A stretch of DNA of 43,246 nucleotides from a virus, in IMG/VR virus record IMGVR_UViG_3300036839_000041, positions 1 through 43,246 of that record; one strand, given 5' to 3'. Positions 8,869-16,156 of the stretch are shown piece after piece. The notes under the pieces were generated by a model. The model worked only from the letters and a program-made list of their open reading frames with translations. It had not been told where the DNA came from and ran no database searches. Every line of letters begins with the position of its first letter. Within the stretch, counting starts at the first letter, position 1. Position numbers and translations under genes: made by a program.

Positions 8869-9819
8869 ATGGCTTCGTACGCAGAGCTGGAAGCCGAGCC
8901 GTGGTGGGACCGTGAGATCGTCACCTCCCAACTAGACTGGTTGGGCGATGAGCTATGTTGGCGCACCGGTCAGCCGCGGTCGTCATACGGCTCCAAGGGC
9001 AACAATAGCCATCTCAATGGCGGACACCGCTCCCAAGAGTGGATCAAGAACTCAGAGTACTGCACCAACCGAACCTACACAGTGCAGTCGGGCCTCAGTA
9101 GCGAGCAGCTGCGGCACATCGCTGCTGCAGACTTCGTTCCAGGCGCCTGGGGTACATCCAACAACCGCGCACTGATGGCTGAGCAGACCTCACGCCTGTT
9201 CGCCGCGGGCCGAGCCGGCAAGCTCAAGGGCGTCACGCAGATTCAAGGTACGCTCGACGGTAAGGTCACGGCGGGCATAAACTTGCCTTCGGGTTCAACG
9301 TATCGGCCCGACAGCTCGCACCTAGACCACTGGCACCTGACCTTCGACCGTCGATACATGCGCGACACGGCACTCATGCAACGCATTCTCGATGTAGTAC
9401 TAGGAGGAGAAGACATGTCATACGTACTCGTCAAGGGAGCACCCGGCGTCGACCCGGCCGGCCAGGATCGGGTGTATCTGTCCGATGGTATCACTCGCCG
9501 ACTCGTTCCGGATCAGCAGGGCCTAGATGATGTTCGCTACTTGGCTAGCACCGGACAGATCCCGTCGCTGTACGAGAACGGTGCAGTGCAGGAAGTCAAC
9601 AACCTCGCCGCATACGGAATCGAGGTCAAGCCGGCTACGACCGTCGAGCTCGACCCTGAGGACCTGCAGGCCATCGTCGATGGTGTCACCACAGCCGTCC
9701 TGGAAGCACTGGAGAACCTGCCGAGAGGTGCGACGGAGGAAGAGGTGCGCGATGCCATCGCCGACATGGCCGAGGGCGGCGTGCCCGAGGTTCGTGCAGA
9801 CGCAGACGGAAACCAGTAG
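8869..9819 (+). CDS. Endolysin (putative metallopeptidase domain plus C-terminal domain)
   Basis: A 316-aa two-domain lysin. Residues 1-175 hold the likely catalytic part, with a histidine cluster at H48/H53 and a second at H151, H154 and H156 (SSHLDHWHL), which resembles the zinc ligands of M15-type D-Ala-D-Ala or L-Ala-D-Glu peptidases. Residues ~183-316 form a separate domain, probably cell-wall binding. The start ATG follows AAGGAGGACAG. A second strong ribosome site and in-frame ATG lie between the two domains (9415). It acts on host peptidoglycan at the end of infection. The peptidase class is inferred from the His pattern only. Confidence 0.75.
   Translation: MASYAELEAEPWWDREIVTSQLDWLGDELCWRTGQPRSSYGSKGNNSHLNGGHRSQEWIKNSEYCTNRTYTVQSGLSSEQLRHIAAADFVPGAWGTSNNRALMAEQTSRLFAAGRAGKLKGVTQIQGTLDGKVTAGINLPSGSTYRPDSSHLDHWHLTFDRRYMRDTALMQRILDVVLGGEDMSYVLVKGAPGVDPAGQDRVYLSDGITRRLVPDQQGLDDVRYLASTGQIPSLYENGAVQEVNNLAAYGIEVKPATTVELDPEDLQAIVDGVTTAVLEALENLPRGATEEEVRDAIADMAEGGVPEVRADADGNQ
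9402..9417 (+). promoter_or_regulatory. Internal ribosome binding site and start inside the endolysin gene
   Basis: AGGAGGAGAAGAC lies directly before an in-frame ATG at 9415 (endolysin Met183), exactly at the predicted domain border. Translation from here would give a free 134-aa C-terminal domain. It matches the best ribosome sites of separate genes in this window. Confidence 0.6.
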
Positions 9820-9831
9820 AGGAGGAAGGCA

Positions 9832-10155
9832 ATGGAAGAGAACACTTTCTGGTGGCGATTAGTCCACCTCGACCCGGCGCTACTGCGCGGCCTGATCATG
9901 GCTGTCATCTTCGCGCTGGCGTCGCTAGGCATCATTGTCACTCCGGCACTTCCAGATTCGCTCATCACACTCGTGGGCGCCGTGTTCGCAATCATTCAGG
10001 CGCTCTGGACGAAGCCGGCAGTAGTGCCCAACGCCAAGGTGGTGACGTACCTGGAGGACCCGGCTCAGCCGCGCGTCATCAGTCCGGGCGAAGCGGTAAC
10101 CACAGCCTCAGACAGCGCAATCATCGCCGCTGCAAGGGAGTCTGGAAAGGAGTAG
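9832..10155 (+). CDS. Holin-like membrane protein
   Basis: A 107-aa protein with two hydrophobic segments (about residues 18-37 and 44-58) and a hydrophilic C-terminal tail, encoded 12 bases after the endolysin behind GAGGAGGAAGGCA. The segment ALWTKPAVVPNAKVVTYLED closely resembles the small membrane proteins next to lysins in many actinophages, which are annotated as holins. A holin forms inner-membrane lesions that release or activate the lysin. Two other small membrane proteins sit nearby, so the assignment among them is tentative. Confidence 0.65.
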   Translation: MEENTFWWRLVHLDPALLRGLIMAVIFALASLGIIVTPALPDSLITLVGAVFAIIQALWTKPAVVPNAKVVTYLEDPAQPRVISPGEAVTTASDSAIIAAARESGKE

Positions 10156-10159
10156 TACC

Positions 10160-10312
10160 ATGGGACTGATACTAGTCGTCTTGGGAATCGTCCTGATCAT
10201 CATCAGCGCCTTCTGGTCCCCGCCGCGAGTTAGCTTGTGGAACCTCGGTTGGGGTCTCGTGCTAGCCGGACTGCTCCTCTTCGGAGGAGTGGGCGCTGGC
10301 CTTAACACATAA
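10160..10312 (+). CDS. Small two-segment membrane protein
   Basis: A 50-aa protein starting MGLILVVLGIVLIIIS, with two hydrophobic stretches (residues ~2-19 and 31-48) joined by a short loop (WSPPRVSLWN). It begins five bases after the holin-like gene, with GGAAAGGAG upstream, and ends just before the operon terminator. It may be a second holin or an antiholin. Confidence 0.65.
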   Translation: MGLILVVLGIVLIIISAFWSPPRVSLWNLGWGLVLAGLLLFGGVGAGLNT

Positions 10313-10316
10313 CCAC

Positions 10317-10374
10317 ACAGAGCTGGCCCCCACCTTCGTCTGCTAAGACCTTCCTCCGGGGTGGGGGCCTCTGT
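10317..10374. terminator. Bidirectional terminator between convergent operons
   Basis: ACAGA-gct-GGCCCCCACC (10317-10334) pairs with GGTGGGGGCC-TCTGT (10360-10374), a 15-bp stem with a 3-base bulge, lying between the last rightward gene and the last leftward gene. This is where two converging transcripts must stop. Confidence 0.75.
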
Positions 10375-10378
10375 TTGC

Positions 10379-10861
10379 CTACGGGCGCAACTGCTCGAAT
10401 AAGGTCTTGTCGTCGAGTATGAACACGCGGTGATATAGATAGTGACGAGTGGCGTCCATGGCATGCTTACGCCCAGGAACCCACAGGGCAAGTTTTTTCA
10501 CCTTATCATCGCTGAAGAAGCCTTTTGCCTGAGCAGCCTTCTGCATGTACAGGGTGATTCGGTGTAGGTGGCAGAAGAGCTTGGCCACGCCAATGTACTC
10601 TCGTGGTATGTAGTTAATGTAGTCACGGTGCATTTCGGTGCGGCGGAACTCGAAGCTCTCGCACACGATGTGTAGCTTCACCTTGTGCTCGTAGGACTCT
10701 GCTAGCGTCTCGGTCAGCATGTTCCACAACTCGATGTGGTGATCACTGCTTCCGTCCCCTAGCTCCTCTACCTCAGTGGTGTTCCGAATTGGATTGTAGA
10801 GGCACACGCCTGTTGTGCCGCCGGGATCGAGTGCGAGTATCATCGGTAGGTCTATAGTCAT
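10379..10861 (-). CDS. RuvC-like Holliday junction resolvase
   Basis: A 160-aa protein of the RuvC/RNase H fold as found in many actinophages. It has the first catalytic Asp in ILALDPGGTTG (Asp12), the Glu in IVCESFEFR (near residue 69), and a C-terminal Asp in HAMDATRHYLYH. It would cut branched DNA formed during replication or recombination before packaging. The start overlaps the upstream ATPase stop by four bases (ATGA). It is the last gene of the leftward block. Confidence 0.8.
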   Translation of the reverse strand: MTIDLPMILALDPGGTTGVCLYNPIRNTTEVEELGDGSSDHHIELWNMLTETLAESYEHKVKLHIVCESFEFRRTEMHRDYINYIPREYIGVAKLFCHLHRITLYMQKAAQAKGFFSDDKVKKLALWVPGRKHAMDATRHYLYHRVFILDDKTLFEQLRP

Positions 10862-11199
10862 GTGGCAACCTCGCCGGTTACTGTAGCAAAGGAAATGTTC
10901 TGTGCAATACCGAGCAGTCGTGGTAGGATCACATCTGCGTCGTCGACACCTACTTCAGAGATATCCAAGCCACGAAAAGCTTCGTGGTCTCGCACCATTC
11001 CGATCGTGGCAATGCGCTGTGTGTAGTACGTGAGCAGTATGGACGGGCGCTCCTTATACCGCAAGCGCTGGACAATGCCGAGCAGATGCTGCTTCGATCG
11101 CATGTCATTTGTAATGAGCACCCTTCGCTCATCCTGAAGCAACCACTCTACTGCTACCGTACTCTTTCCCTCTTGTCTGCCTGCAACGAAGATCTTCAT
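10858..11199 (-). CDS. Small P-loop NTPase
   Basis: A 113-aa protein starting MKIFVAGRQEGKST, which is a Walker A-like GxxxxGKS loop after a first beta strand. No clear Walker B was recognised, although the segment SEVGVDDADVIL has acidic residues in a suitable place. The ATG at 11199 is chosen because GAAGGAGG sits in front. It could be a small terminase-like or DnaC-like ATPase. Its coupling to the RuvC-like gene suggests a DNA-processing role. Confidence 0.6.
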   Translation of the reverse strand: MKIFVAGRQEGKSTVAVEWLLQDERRVLITNDMRSKQHLLGIVQRLRYKERPSILLTYYTQRIATIGMVRDHEAFRGLDISEVGVDDADVILPRLLGIAQNISFATVTGEVAT

Positions 11200-11225
11200 G
11201 GGCCTCCTTCGGTCGGAGCAAAACC

Positions 11226-11250
11226 CCAACGCCCTGTGGGGGATTGAATC
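11226..11250 (+). repeat. Dispersed CCAACGCCCTGTGGGG repeat, copy A
   Basis: CCAACGCCCTGTGGGGGATTGAATC is nearly the same as copies near 27.3 and 37.5 kb. Similarity with two of them continues on the right into AATGTAGCG-like sequence near 11270. It lies in the leader of the P-loop gene. Read leftward it could form a short CCCCA/TGGGG hairpin followed by TTTT. Confidence 0.6.
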
Positions 11251-11282
11251 TTGCGGCGATGGCTGAGCAATGTAGCGAGTGA

Positions 11283-11365
11283 TAAGACTGAGAGAGACAA
11301 GCGAAGATCTTGCGTGTATTTAAGGTATTTAACCTGCTAAGTCCTTCTGTCTCTCTCAGTCTTAA
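11283..11365 (-). promoter_or_regulatory. Structured leader element, copy 2 (17-bp stem)
   Basis: TAAGACTGAGAGAGACA (11283-11299) is a perfect inverted repeat of 11349-11365. The 49-base loop, read leftward, holds AAGGACTTAGCAGGTTAAA and later AAGATCTTC, the same blocks in the same order as in the leader at 32227-32305. There is no U-run after it, so it is not a simple terminator. It precedes the P-loop ATPase and RuvC-like genes. Confidence 0.6.
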
Positions 11366-11377
11366 GCGGGTTAGAAC

Positions 11378-11704
11378 TTATAGAGACTTTGCTGCGCGCT
11401 CTCTATCAAGCTTGGCTTGAAGGTGGTCGCGTTCAGCAGTGAGCTCTCGGATCTTGTCGTTGAGGGTTGCGATCCTGCCAGCGAGGGACGTCTTACGCGT
11501 GGTGACGTTCACGTTCTCGGGCTTCAGGTTGGTGCGATCACCATCTTTGAAGCGTACGGTCTCGTCAGGCTGGAGGGGGCGTCCAAGTACTTGCTCTGCA
11601 ATGATGTGGTGCGTCAGACGGTTCTTGCCGTCCACCTTGGTGTAGTGATAGCCGTTCTTAGCGATGTAGGTGTGCCCATCTGCGGCTGTCTGTCCTCTAG
11701 GCAC
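11378..11704 (-). CDS. HNH homing-type endonuclease
   Basis: A 108-aa protein with the pattern of phage HNH nucleases: YHYTKVDGKNRLTHHIIAEQ (the His-His of the first strand), LQPDETVRFKDGDRTNLKPENV (the Asn-containing middle), and a C-terminal leucine/charged coiled coil. Such enzymes nick DNA and often behave as selfish genes. A GTG at 11704 overlapping the upstream stop is chosen, with GAGAGG in front; an ATG at 11764 would add 20 residues that look unlike protein. It is followed by the structured leader. Confidence 0.75.
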   Translation of the reverse strand: MPRGQTAADGHTYIAKNGYHYTKVDGKNRLTHHIIAEQVLGRPLQPDETVRFKDGDRTNLKPENVNVTTRKTSLAGRIATLNDKIRELTAERDHLQAKLDRERAAKSL

Positions 11705-11996
11705 CGATCTGTTTCCTCTCTGGGATAATCTCCCCCTCGATGACGCCGCCGACGAACACAGCACGGAAAGGTTCGTTCTCTTGGGTGGGTCGGATGATCC
11801 GAACCTCTTGGTCGTACTTCATCAGCCACTGACAGGCTAGGCCCAGCAGGTACGACTCGAAGAGCAGCAGCGTGCTTCGTGTGGCAACTATTTCCTCGTC
11901 CGGGATGAATGCTTCCACCACTCGATTGTCTCTTCGAAGCTGTACGGTTAGGCCGTCAGCCGTGACGTTACGGTACGTTCGTACTGACAGGTCCAC
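11697..11996 (-). CDS. Hypothetical protein
   Basis: A 99-aa protein of unknown family, with alternating strands and a hydrophobic helix (LLLFESYLLGLACQWLM, residues ~44-60). Its GTG start has a very strong GGGAGGAGGAGG site and lies inside the end of the gene upstream. Its stop overlaps the HNH start. Conserved coupling argues that it is expressed. Confidence 0.6.
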   Translation of the reverse strand: MDLSVRTYRNVTADGLTVQLRRDNRVVEAFIPDEEIVATRSTLLLFESYLLGLACQWLMKYDQEVRIIRPTQENEPFRAVFVGGVIEGEIIPERKQIGA

Positions 11997-12123
11997 CTGC
12001 CTCCTCCTCCCTGAGCATCTTCCGGACCTCTGACAGCATACGCATTAGCGCATTGCCAAGAGGCGTGTTGCCGGCTCCGACTGTTCCGGCTCGAAGGATA
12101 CGTTCTAGGTCCTTGAGTGTCAT
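11968..12123 (-). CDS. Small hypothetical protein (51 aa)
   Basis: It starts MTLKDLERILRAGTVGAG and contains an amphipathic helix ALMRMLSEVRKMLREEE. AGGA precedes the ATG at six bases. A second frame begins at 12130 with a 4-base overlap of the upstream stop, but its translation has no protein-like pattern, so this frame is preferred. Confidence 0.5.
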   Translation of the reverse strand: MTLKDLERILRAGTVGAGNTPLGNALMRMLSEVRKMLREEEAGGPVSTNVP

Positions 12124-12126
12124 ATG

Positions 12127-12318
12127 TCATCCTATAAAGTTGTTGAACCCTGCGATGACGAGGTTGTCCTCTTCGTCGGCGACTTCCGGCTGATGCAGAC
12201 GCCGCACCGCCCGGGTGAGCGCACTGTCCTGCCGGGCGAGGACATCGGCGAGTGACGCCTCGGCCAAGTTCGGCAGTAGCGCTTCGACGTCACGGTCGCT
12301 TGTGGCTTGCGTGGTCAT
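12127..12318 (-). CDS. Small protein resembling FxSxx-COOH RiPP precursors
   Basis: A 63-aa protein. From memory, its pattern (LAEASLADVLARQDSALTRAVRRL, then an acidic spacer and the C-terminal end AGFNNFIG) recalls actinobacterial FxSxx-COOH cyclophane precursor peptides, which have an L-x-x-V-x-L-A-x-L leader, an AL-x-R-A-x-x-R motif and an aromatic C-terminus. The ending here is FNNFIG, not FxSxx, so it is a variant at best. No SPASM-type radical SAM enzyme lies next to it; the only radical SAM protein in the window is QueE. It has GGAGGAAGA in front and a 4-base overlap with the upstream gene. Confidence 0.45.
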   Translation of the reverse strand: MTTQATSDRDVEALLPNLAEASLADVLARQDSALTRAVRRLHQPEVADEEDNLVIAGFNNFIG

Positions 12319-12593
12319 TCTTCCTCCACAATGCACATGTCGTAGATACATGGAGTCGTATGTGCTACCAATATCTCAGCAATCTTTCGTGCACCGTCAG
12401 GTAGCACTGGTCGTACAGGGCTGTATGCAGGAGTCCCAGGTATGACACCCACCATACCGTCCTTGGCAAAAACGATGTCGTACCGGTCCTTGACGGGATG
12501 GTGCGGCTGCAAGGTGAGTTCCACCTCGCCGGCAATGACTGTGTTGACGATGACTGTCATGCTCGCTGGCATAGTTGCTCTGACAATTTTCAC
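12315..12593 (-). CDS. Hypothetical protein
   Basis: A 92-aa protein of beta-rich character with no recognised family. It starts at a GTG that overlaps the polymerase stop (GTGA) and its own stop overlaps the next start (ATGA). An internal ATG at residue 8 has no better ribosome site. Tight coupling to the polymerase suggests co-expression during replication. Confidence 0.6.
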   Translation of the reverse strand: MKIVRATMPASMTVIVNTVIAGEVELTLQPHHPVKDRYDIVFAKDGMVGVIPGTPAYSPVRPVLPDGARKIAEILVAHTTPCIYDMCIVEEE

Positions 12594-15022
12594 AGGTCAC
12601 CCCAACTCTTGCCGAAGCTTAGGTCAGTTGTGAATGGAACGTAGTCGGTGTAGCGACGTCCAGCGGCTTCCATTTCCTCCACGAGTATTGAAGCAACCTC
12701 GTCTTTCCTACTCTCCGGACACTCAGCAGTAAGCGCGTCGTGAATGGTAAGTCGGATGAAACCCAGACCACGCAGTCGAGGTCGCACGCGAGTAAATGCA
12801 TCGAGGCAGATATCTGACGAAGTGGACTGTGGCAAGAAGGACAAAGCTTCATTGAGTACATCCTTTTGGTTCTGTTCGGTAATGAGCCAAAAGCGACGAC
12901 GGCGTCCGAAGGGTGTGATGAGATCTTGTCCGCTTAGGACTCTGCTGCGCACGTCCTCTTGCCAAGCGACGATGCCAGGGATGAGCTCTAGGAACTCTGA
13001 ATACCGTCGCTCCGCTTCCCTCGGTGACATATTGTACTCAAGTGCGATAGAGTACGGCTCTCGACCGTAGCCGATGCCGTAGAAGAAGGCCTTGGTACGA
13101 ATGCGCTCGACTTCCTTGCGCCAGTTGCCTTTGCCGTACAGTTGGTCTGACAGCTCGTCAAACATGTCGACGGTCGGGTCGCTGAAGATCCGCCTCAGGT
13201 ACTCATCTTGAGCCATTGTCGCCATGACTCGTCCCTCGGCCTGTTTGAAGTCGGCCTGGATAAGGATGTTTTCTGGTTTTGATACAGCAAACTGCCGTCG
13301 GATCGTCTTATCACGAACAATGTTTTGCAGGTTCGGATTGCGAGATGCAAGGCGCCCGGACGTTGTGCCATGGAGGAGGTAAGTAGTATAAACACGTCCA
13401 TGGTACATCCGTTTCCTAATACCCTCCACGTATGTAGAGTAGAGCTTTTGCTGCCGTCGGTGATGAAGGAGCGTTTTGAGGAACCGGATAATCGGAACGT
13501 CTTCAAGCATGCCCCGTCGCACTTGCAGATATTCCAGCGTCCTCTCGAGCGTGTCCTGGTTGGTCGATTCGACATTGATCCCCTGGTCATGGAGGAACTC
13601 CTTGATCTGTTTCGGCGACCTGGGATTGATCGTTATCTTTGCATTGGCAAGTTCCGACTCAACTGTTTCTGGGTGGTTGATGTGGAACGCGTCGGTGACG
13701 ATCTGATTGAGCTGTTCTTCGATGTCGTCGAGGCGTAGAGCGAACTCGCCTCGCAGCTGGTTCATGTACGCTCTGTCGATCGTGATGCCGTTGAGCTCCA
13801 AGTACATCAGCTGATTCGACGCTGCGACCATGAAGTCGTGCACCCGACGAACATCTTCTCGTTCGAGTTGCTCTTGGAACAGCTCGAACAGTTCCCACGT
13901 GCACGCGACGTCATAGGCATTGTACTTGTACAGAATCGGTCGGGGAATGTTAGCGTAGTTACCTCCTCGAGGAATGAATTGGAGGATCTCCAAGTCGTAC
14001 TGAGGGGCTCCCAGCCGTTCAACGGCGAGTACCTTAAGGCCATGGTTTCCCGGTCGCTCGTCCAGGCAGTAGGACGCGAGCATAGTATCAAACCAGAGTT
14101 CCTGTCCACCGATATGTGGATAAAGTCCACCCAGGTCAAACTTGCCATTGTGAGCAATGATTCGAGTCTTGGAAAAGAGTCGCTTGAGTCCATCCAAAAC
14201 TCCCCGGTCCCTAAGTGCAGTTTCCCCAAGGACCACAACTTTCCCTCTTGCGTAACCGAGTCCCACAGAGAGGAGGTCATACTCATTTGGGTGACCAAAG
14301 TCGGCGTCCTTCTCAATGCCGACTTCAATATCGACGACGAGATGTGTTGCAACTGCTTCAAGTTCCAAGAGTACTGCGGTCGCGCTATCAACATCGTCAT
14401 AACTTCGCCACGCAGGTGGAGTCCAAGCACTTCTGTGTCCGTCCTTTAGCTTTCCGATGTCCGATACGAGTGCCGGGAACGCATCTGCTGTTCGTAGACA
14501 ATATGCGGGATGCCAGGTTGGGACGACTCGACGAACACTTGAACCTGCAAGACCGCTAGTCGGTTGCTTTGCTGGTCCAATACGAGTCTTTGTGATGGCT
14601 CGCGTATCATCCACCAGAGCTGCAGCAGCTGTCCCACCAAGTGCAACCACATCAGTGACACCAGAAGCTCGTAGCTCGTCAAGGAGCCTTGGGCGGCACG
14701 CTGCAATAGCTGCTCTAGGTGGAGGGACATTAGCTTTACCACGTGGCGCTGGAGGGCGACAGAGGCATACATTGGTTAACAACACCTCACTTCGTGGGTA
14801 TCCGTGGTGTTGCAGCACTTGGTCTAGGAGCTGCCCCGAAGGGCCGACAAAGGGTCGGCCCTTCGCTCGCTCGTATCCACCTGGTGCTTCGCCGACCACT
14901 GCTAGTCGTGCGTTGTTTGGTATCTCGCTGGGGACGAACGAGTCAGCATCAAACAGCGGACATGTTTCGCACTTTGCGAGCGGATGCTTCCTCTGCATCT
15001 CTGGATCTTGTATCGGTTGCAT
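12590..15022 (-). CDS. DNA polymerase I with N-terminal uracil-DNA glycosylase domain
   Basis: An 810-aa fusion. Residues 1-200 match family 4 uracil-DNA glycosylase: Cys18/Cys21 and Cys86-109 as Fe-S ligands, GEAPG at 44-48 and HPAY at 171-174. Residues 225-390 are a DnaQ-like 3'-5' exonuclease (D231/E233 in DIE, N292/D296, Y367/D371). Residues 400-810 are the family A polymerase: TTSGRLASRNPNLQNI, motif A with D591, motif B around R642/K644, motif C at H761-D762. Motif C reads HDA rather than the usual HDE. There is no 5'-3' exonuclease. It is the phage replicase. The start is uncertain: it overlaps the upstream gene by 74 bases and a second Met lies at 14998. Confidence 0.93.
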   Translation of the reverse strand: MQPIQDPEMQRKHPLAKCETCPLFDADSFVPSEIPNNARLAVVGEAPGGYERAKGRPFVGPSGQLLDQVLQHHGYPRSEVLLTNVCLCRPPAPRGKANVPPPRAAIAACRPRLLDELRASGVTDVVALGGTAAAALVDDTRAITKTRIGPAKQPTSGLAGSSVRRVVPTWHPAYCLRTADAFPALVSDIGKLKDGHRSAWTPPAWRSYDDVDSATAVLLELEAVATHLVVDIEVGIEKDADFGHPNEYDLLSVGLGYARGKVVVLGETALRDRGVLDGLKRLFSKTRIIAHNGKFDLGGLYPHIGGQELWFDTMLASYCLDERPGNHGLKVLAVERLGAPQYDLEILQFIPRGGNYANIPRPILYKYNAYDVACTWELFELFQEQLEREDVRRVHDFMVAASNQLMYLELNGITIDRAYMNQLRGEFALRLDDIEEQLNQIVTDAFHINHPETVESELANAKITINPRSPKQIKEFLHDQGINVESTNQDTLERTLEYLQVRRGMLEDVPIIRFLKTLLHHRRQQKLYSTYVEGIRKRMYHGRVYTTYLLHGTTSGRLASRNPNLQNIVRDKTIRRQFAVSKPENILIQADFKQAEGRVMATMAQDEYLRRIFSDPTVDMFDELSDQLYGKGNWRKEVERIRTKAFFYGIGYGREPYSIALEYNMSPREAERRYSEFLELIPGIVAWQEDVRSRVLSGQDLITPFGRRRRFWLITEQNQKDVLNEALSFLPQSTSSDICLDAFTRVRPRLRGLGFIRLTIHDALTAECPESRKDEVASILVEEMEAAGRRYTDYVPFTTDLSFGKSWGDL
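14837..14865. repeat. Perfect 12-bp stem inside the polymerase gene
   Basis: CGAAGGGCCGAC and GTCGGCCCTTCG flank a 5-base loop within the codons for the AKGRPFVGPSG motif of the glycosylase domain. It may be a coincidence of codon use or an mRNA structure. Confidence 0.5.
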
Positions 15023-15767
15023 TTGCCCACCCTAGCAGCGTTACGATGTTCCTACGGACGATGCTGATGTCGACGGAGCGCGACCAGTCGTTCTCGAAGT
15101 ATCGCTTCGGCCTAGTGATGACCCGTTCGCTGGTAGCGAGCTCCTCACTCGCCAGAGCATAATTGAAGGGCATCGAAGTGTCGACCGATCGCACGTGTGA
15201 TGCGTACTTGCTGGCGTGGTGTACTTCCATCTTCCACACCGGATTGGTTCCGAGGAAGTGCAGGCTGAACCTCTTCGGAAACTTGTCATCGATCCAGTTG
15301 GCAAGATCGATGCGACACGCCTTGGCATCGAGCGTCTCCAGCATGTGCCGGGGGATGCCGACGGTCCTGATCTCCTTGATGCCTGCGAACTCGTTGACAC
15401 AGAACTTGAAGTCGTCCATCTTCTCGCCTTGTGCAACGGCCATGTGCGGGATTGGTGGCACCCCGTCGCCTGCGAAGTACTTACGCACCACACGTACGGT
15501 TGCCTGTGCGTCTCGCATAATGTCCAATGCTACGAGCTCGTTAGCATTGACGTACTCCGCGTATGCACGAAGCCGATCCATCGGGCAGGGTAGACCTTCT
15601 GCTATGCCGTTATCCAGTATGAGAAAGTCGCCCAGCTTGACGGCACGCTTGTACATCCCACCATACGCTCGCCGATCCATCAGATCCGGGATGGCTAGCG
15701 CTAGGTGGAACTTGGATCGAAGGGCCAAGTTCTCCAGGCCCCTCGGAGGAATGAGACCCACTTTCAC
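14949..15767 (-). CDS. dpdA: DpdA-like DNA guanine transglycosylase (7-deazaguanine insertion)
   Basis: A 272-aa protein that appears to be a phage DpdA: a tRNA-guanine transglycosylase fold adapted to put a 7-deazaguanine into DNA. FLILDNGIAEG (Asp52) takes the place of the DSGGFQ catalytic segment of Tgt, LVALDIMRD (Asp82) follows, then IPHMAVAQGE and TVGIPRHMLE as in a TIM barrel. It is shorter than tRNA Tgt and lacks its zinc site. The GTG start overlaps the upstream stop (GTGA) and follows AGGGAGGAC. It lies next to folE, queD, queE and queC homologues, which supports the call strongly. Confidence 0.8.
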   Translation of the reverse strand: MKVGLIPPRGLENLALRSKFHLALAIPDLMDRRAYGGMYKRAVKLGDFLILDNGIAEGLPCPMDRLRAYAEYVNANELVALDIMRDAQATVRVVRKYFAGDGVPPIPHMAVAQGEKMDDFKFCVNEFAGIKEIRTVGIPRHMLETLDAKACRIDLANWIDDKFPKRFSLHFLGTNPVWKMEVHHASKYASHVRSVDTSMPFNYALASEELATSERVITRPKRYFENDWSRSVDISIVRRNIVTLLGWANATDTRSRDAEEASARKVRNMSAV

Positions 15768-16156
15768 TGTGTCCTCCCTATTGCTGAGATGAAGGCGTCC
15801 TTCCCCAACATCTCCTTGCCTGCGATGGGAGTATTCGTGGTCTTGTCGGTGCCGAGACCCTCCTGCATGAGTCGAAGTTTGAGGTACGTGTACCGTATGT
15901 AGTTTGCCATGTCGATGAGCTCCTCGATGCACGACTCGAGCGTGTCTACGTTCAGCCACGTACCCTCGCCGTACTTCTGGGCTCCCATCGTGTGTCGGTC
16001 TTGGCACCTCTTGTCAAACTCCTCGGACAGCTCCTGCAGCAGGCCTACCAGCTCGCCGTCAGTAGTACCCGTGGCTTGCGGGGTCACCGTAGTCTGGGAA
16101 GATGCGGGCGCCGTCGACTCGGGGGTCGCCTCCGGGCCTACTGAATCGGAGCTCAT
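15764..16156 (-). CDS. MazG-like nucleotide pyrophosphohydrolase family protein (tentative)
   Basis: A 130-aa protein. The first 35 residues are a low-complexity Ser/Thr/Pro/Ala tail. The rest, with KYGEGTW, then LESCIEELIDMANYIRYTYLKLRL, has the E-x-x-E-E-x-x-D helix pattern of all-alpha NTP pyrophosphohydrolases such as MazG. In phages with altered bases, such enzymes cleanse the dNTP pool. Its first 98 bases overlap the end of the preceding MazG gene in another frame. The ATG at 16156 has only a moderate ribosome site, GAAGAGG. Confidence 0.6.
   Translation of the reverse strand: MSSDSVGPEATPESTAPASSQTTVTPQATGTTDGELVGLLQELSEEFDKRCQDRHTMGAQKYGEGTWLNVDTLESCIEELIDMANYIRYTYLKLRLMQEGLGTDKTTNTPIAGKEMLGKDAFISAIGRTQ

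Noticed and set aside
11231-11275. The extended repeat at A, B2 and C as a promoter family
   Set aside because: The TTGATC and TAGATT-like blocks are only 12 bases apart, and in copy C the stretch overlaps the end of the lipoprotein gene, so a sigma70 promoter is not supported.
11948-12130. A 60-codon leftward frame with an ATGA overlap at its start
   Set aside because: The alternative frame (11968-12123) is far more protein-like, with a better-spaced ribosome site, and this one runs into the next gene.
13838-14449. A 203-codon open frame on the + strand
   Set aside because: Antisense to the exonuclease domain of the DNA polymerase; no ribosome site.
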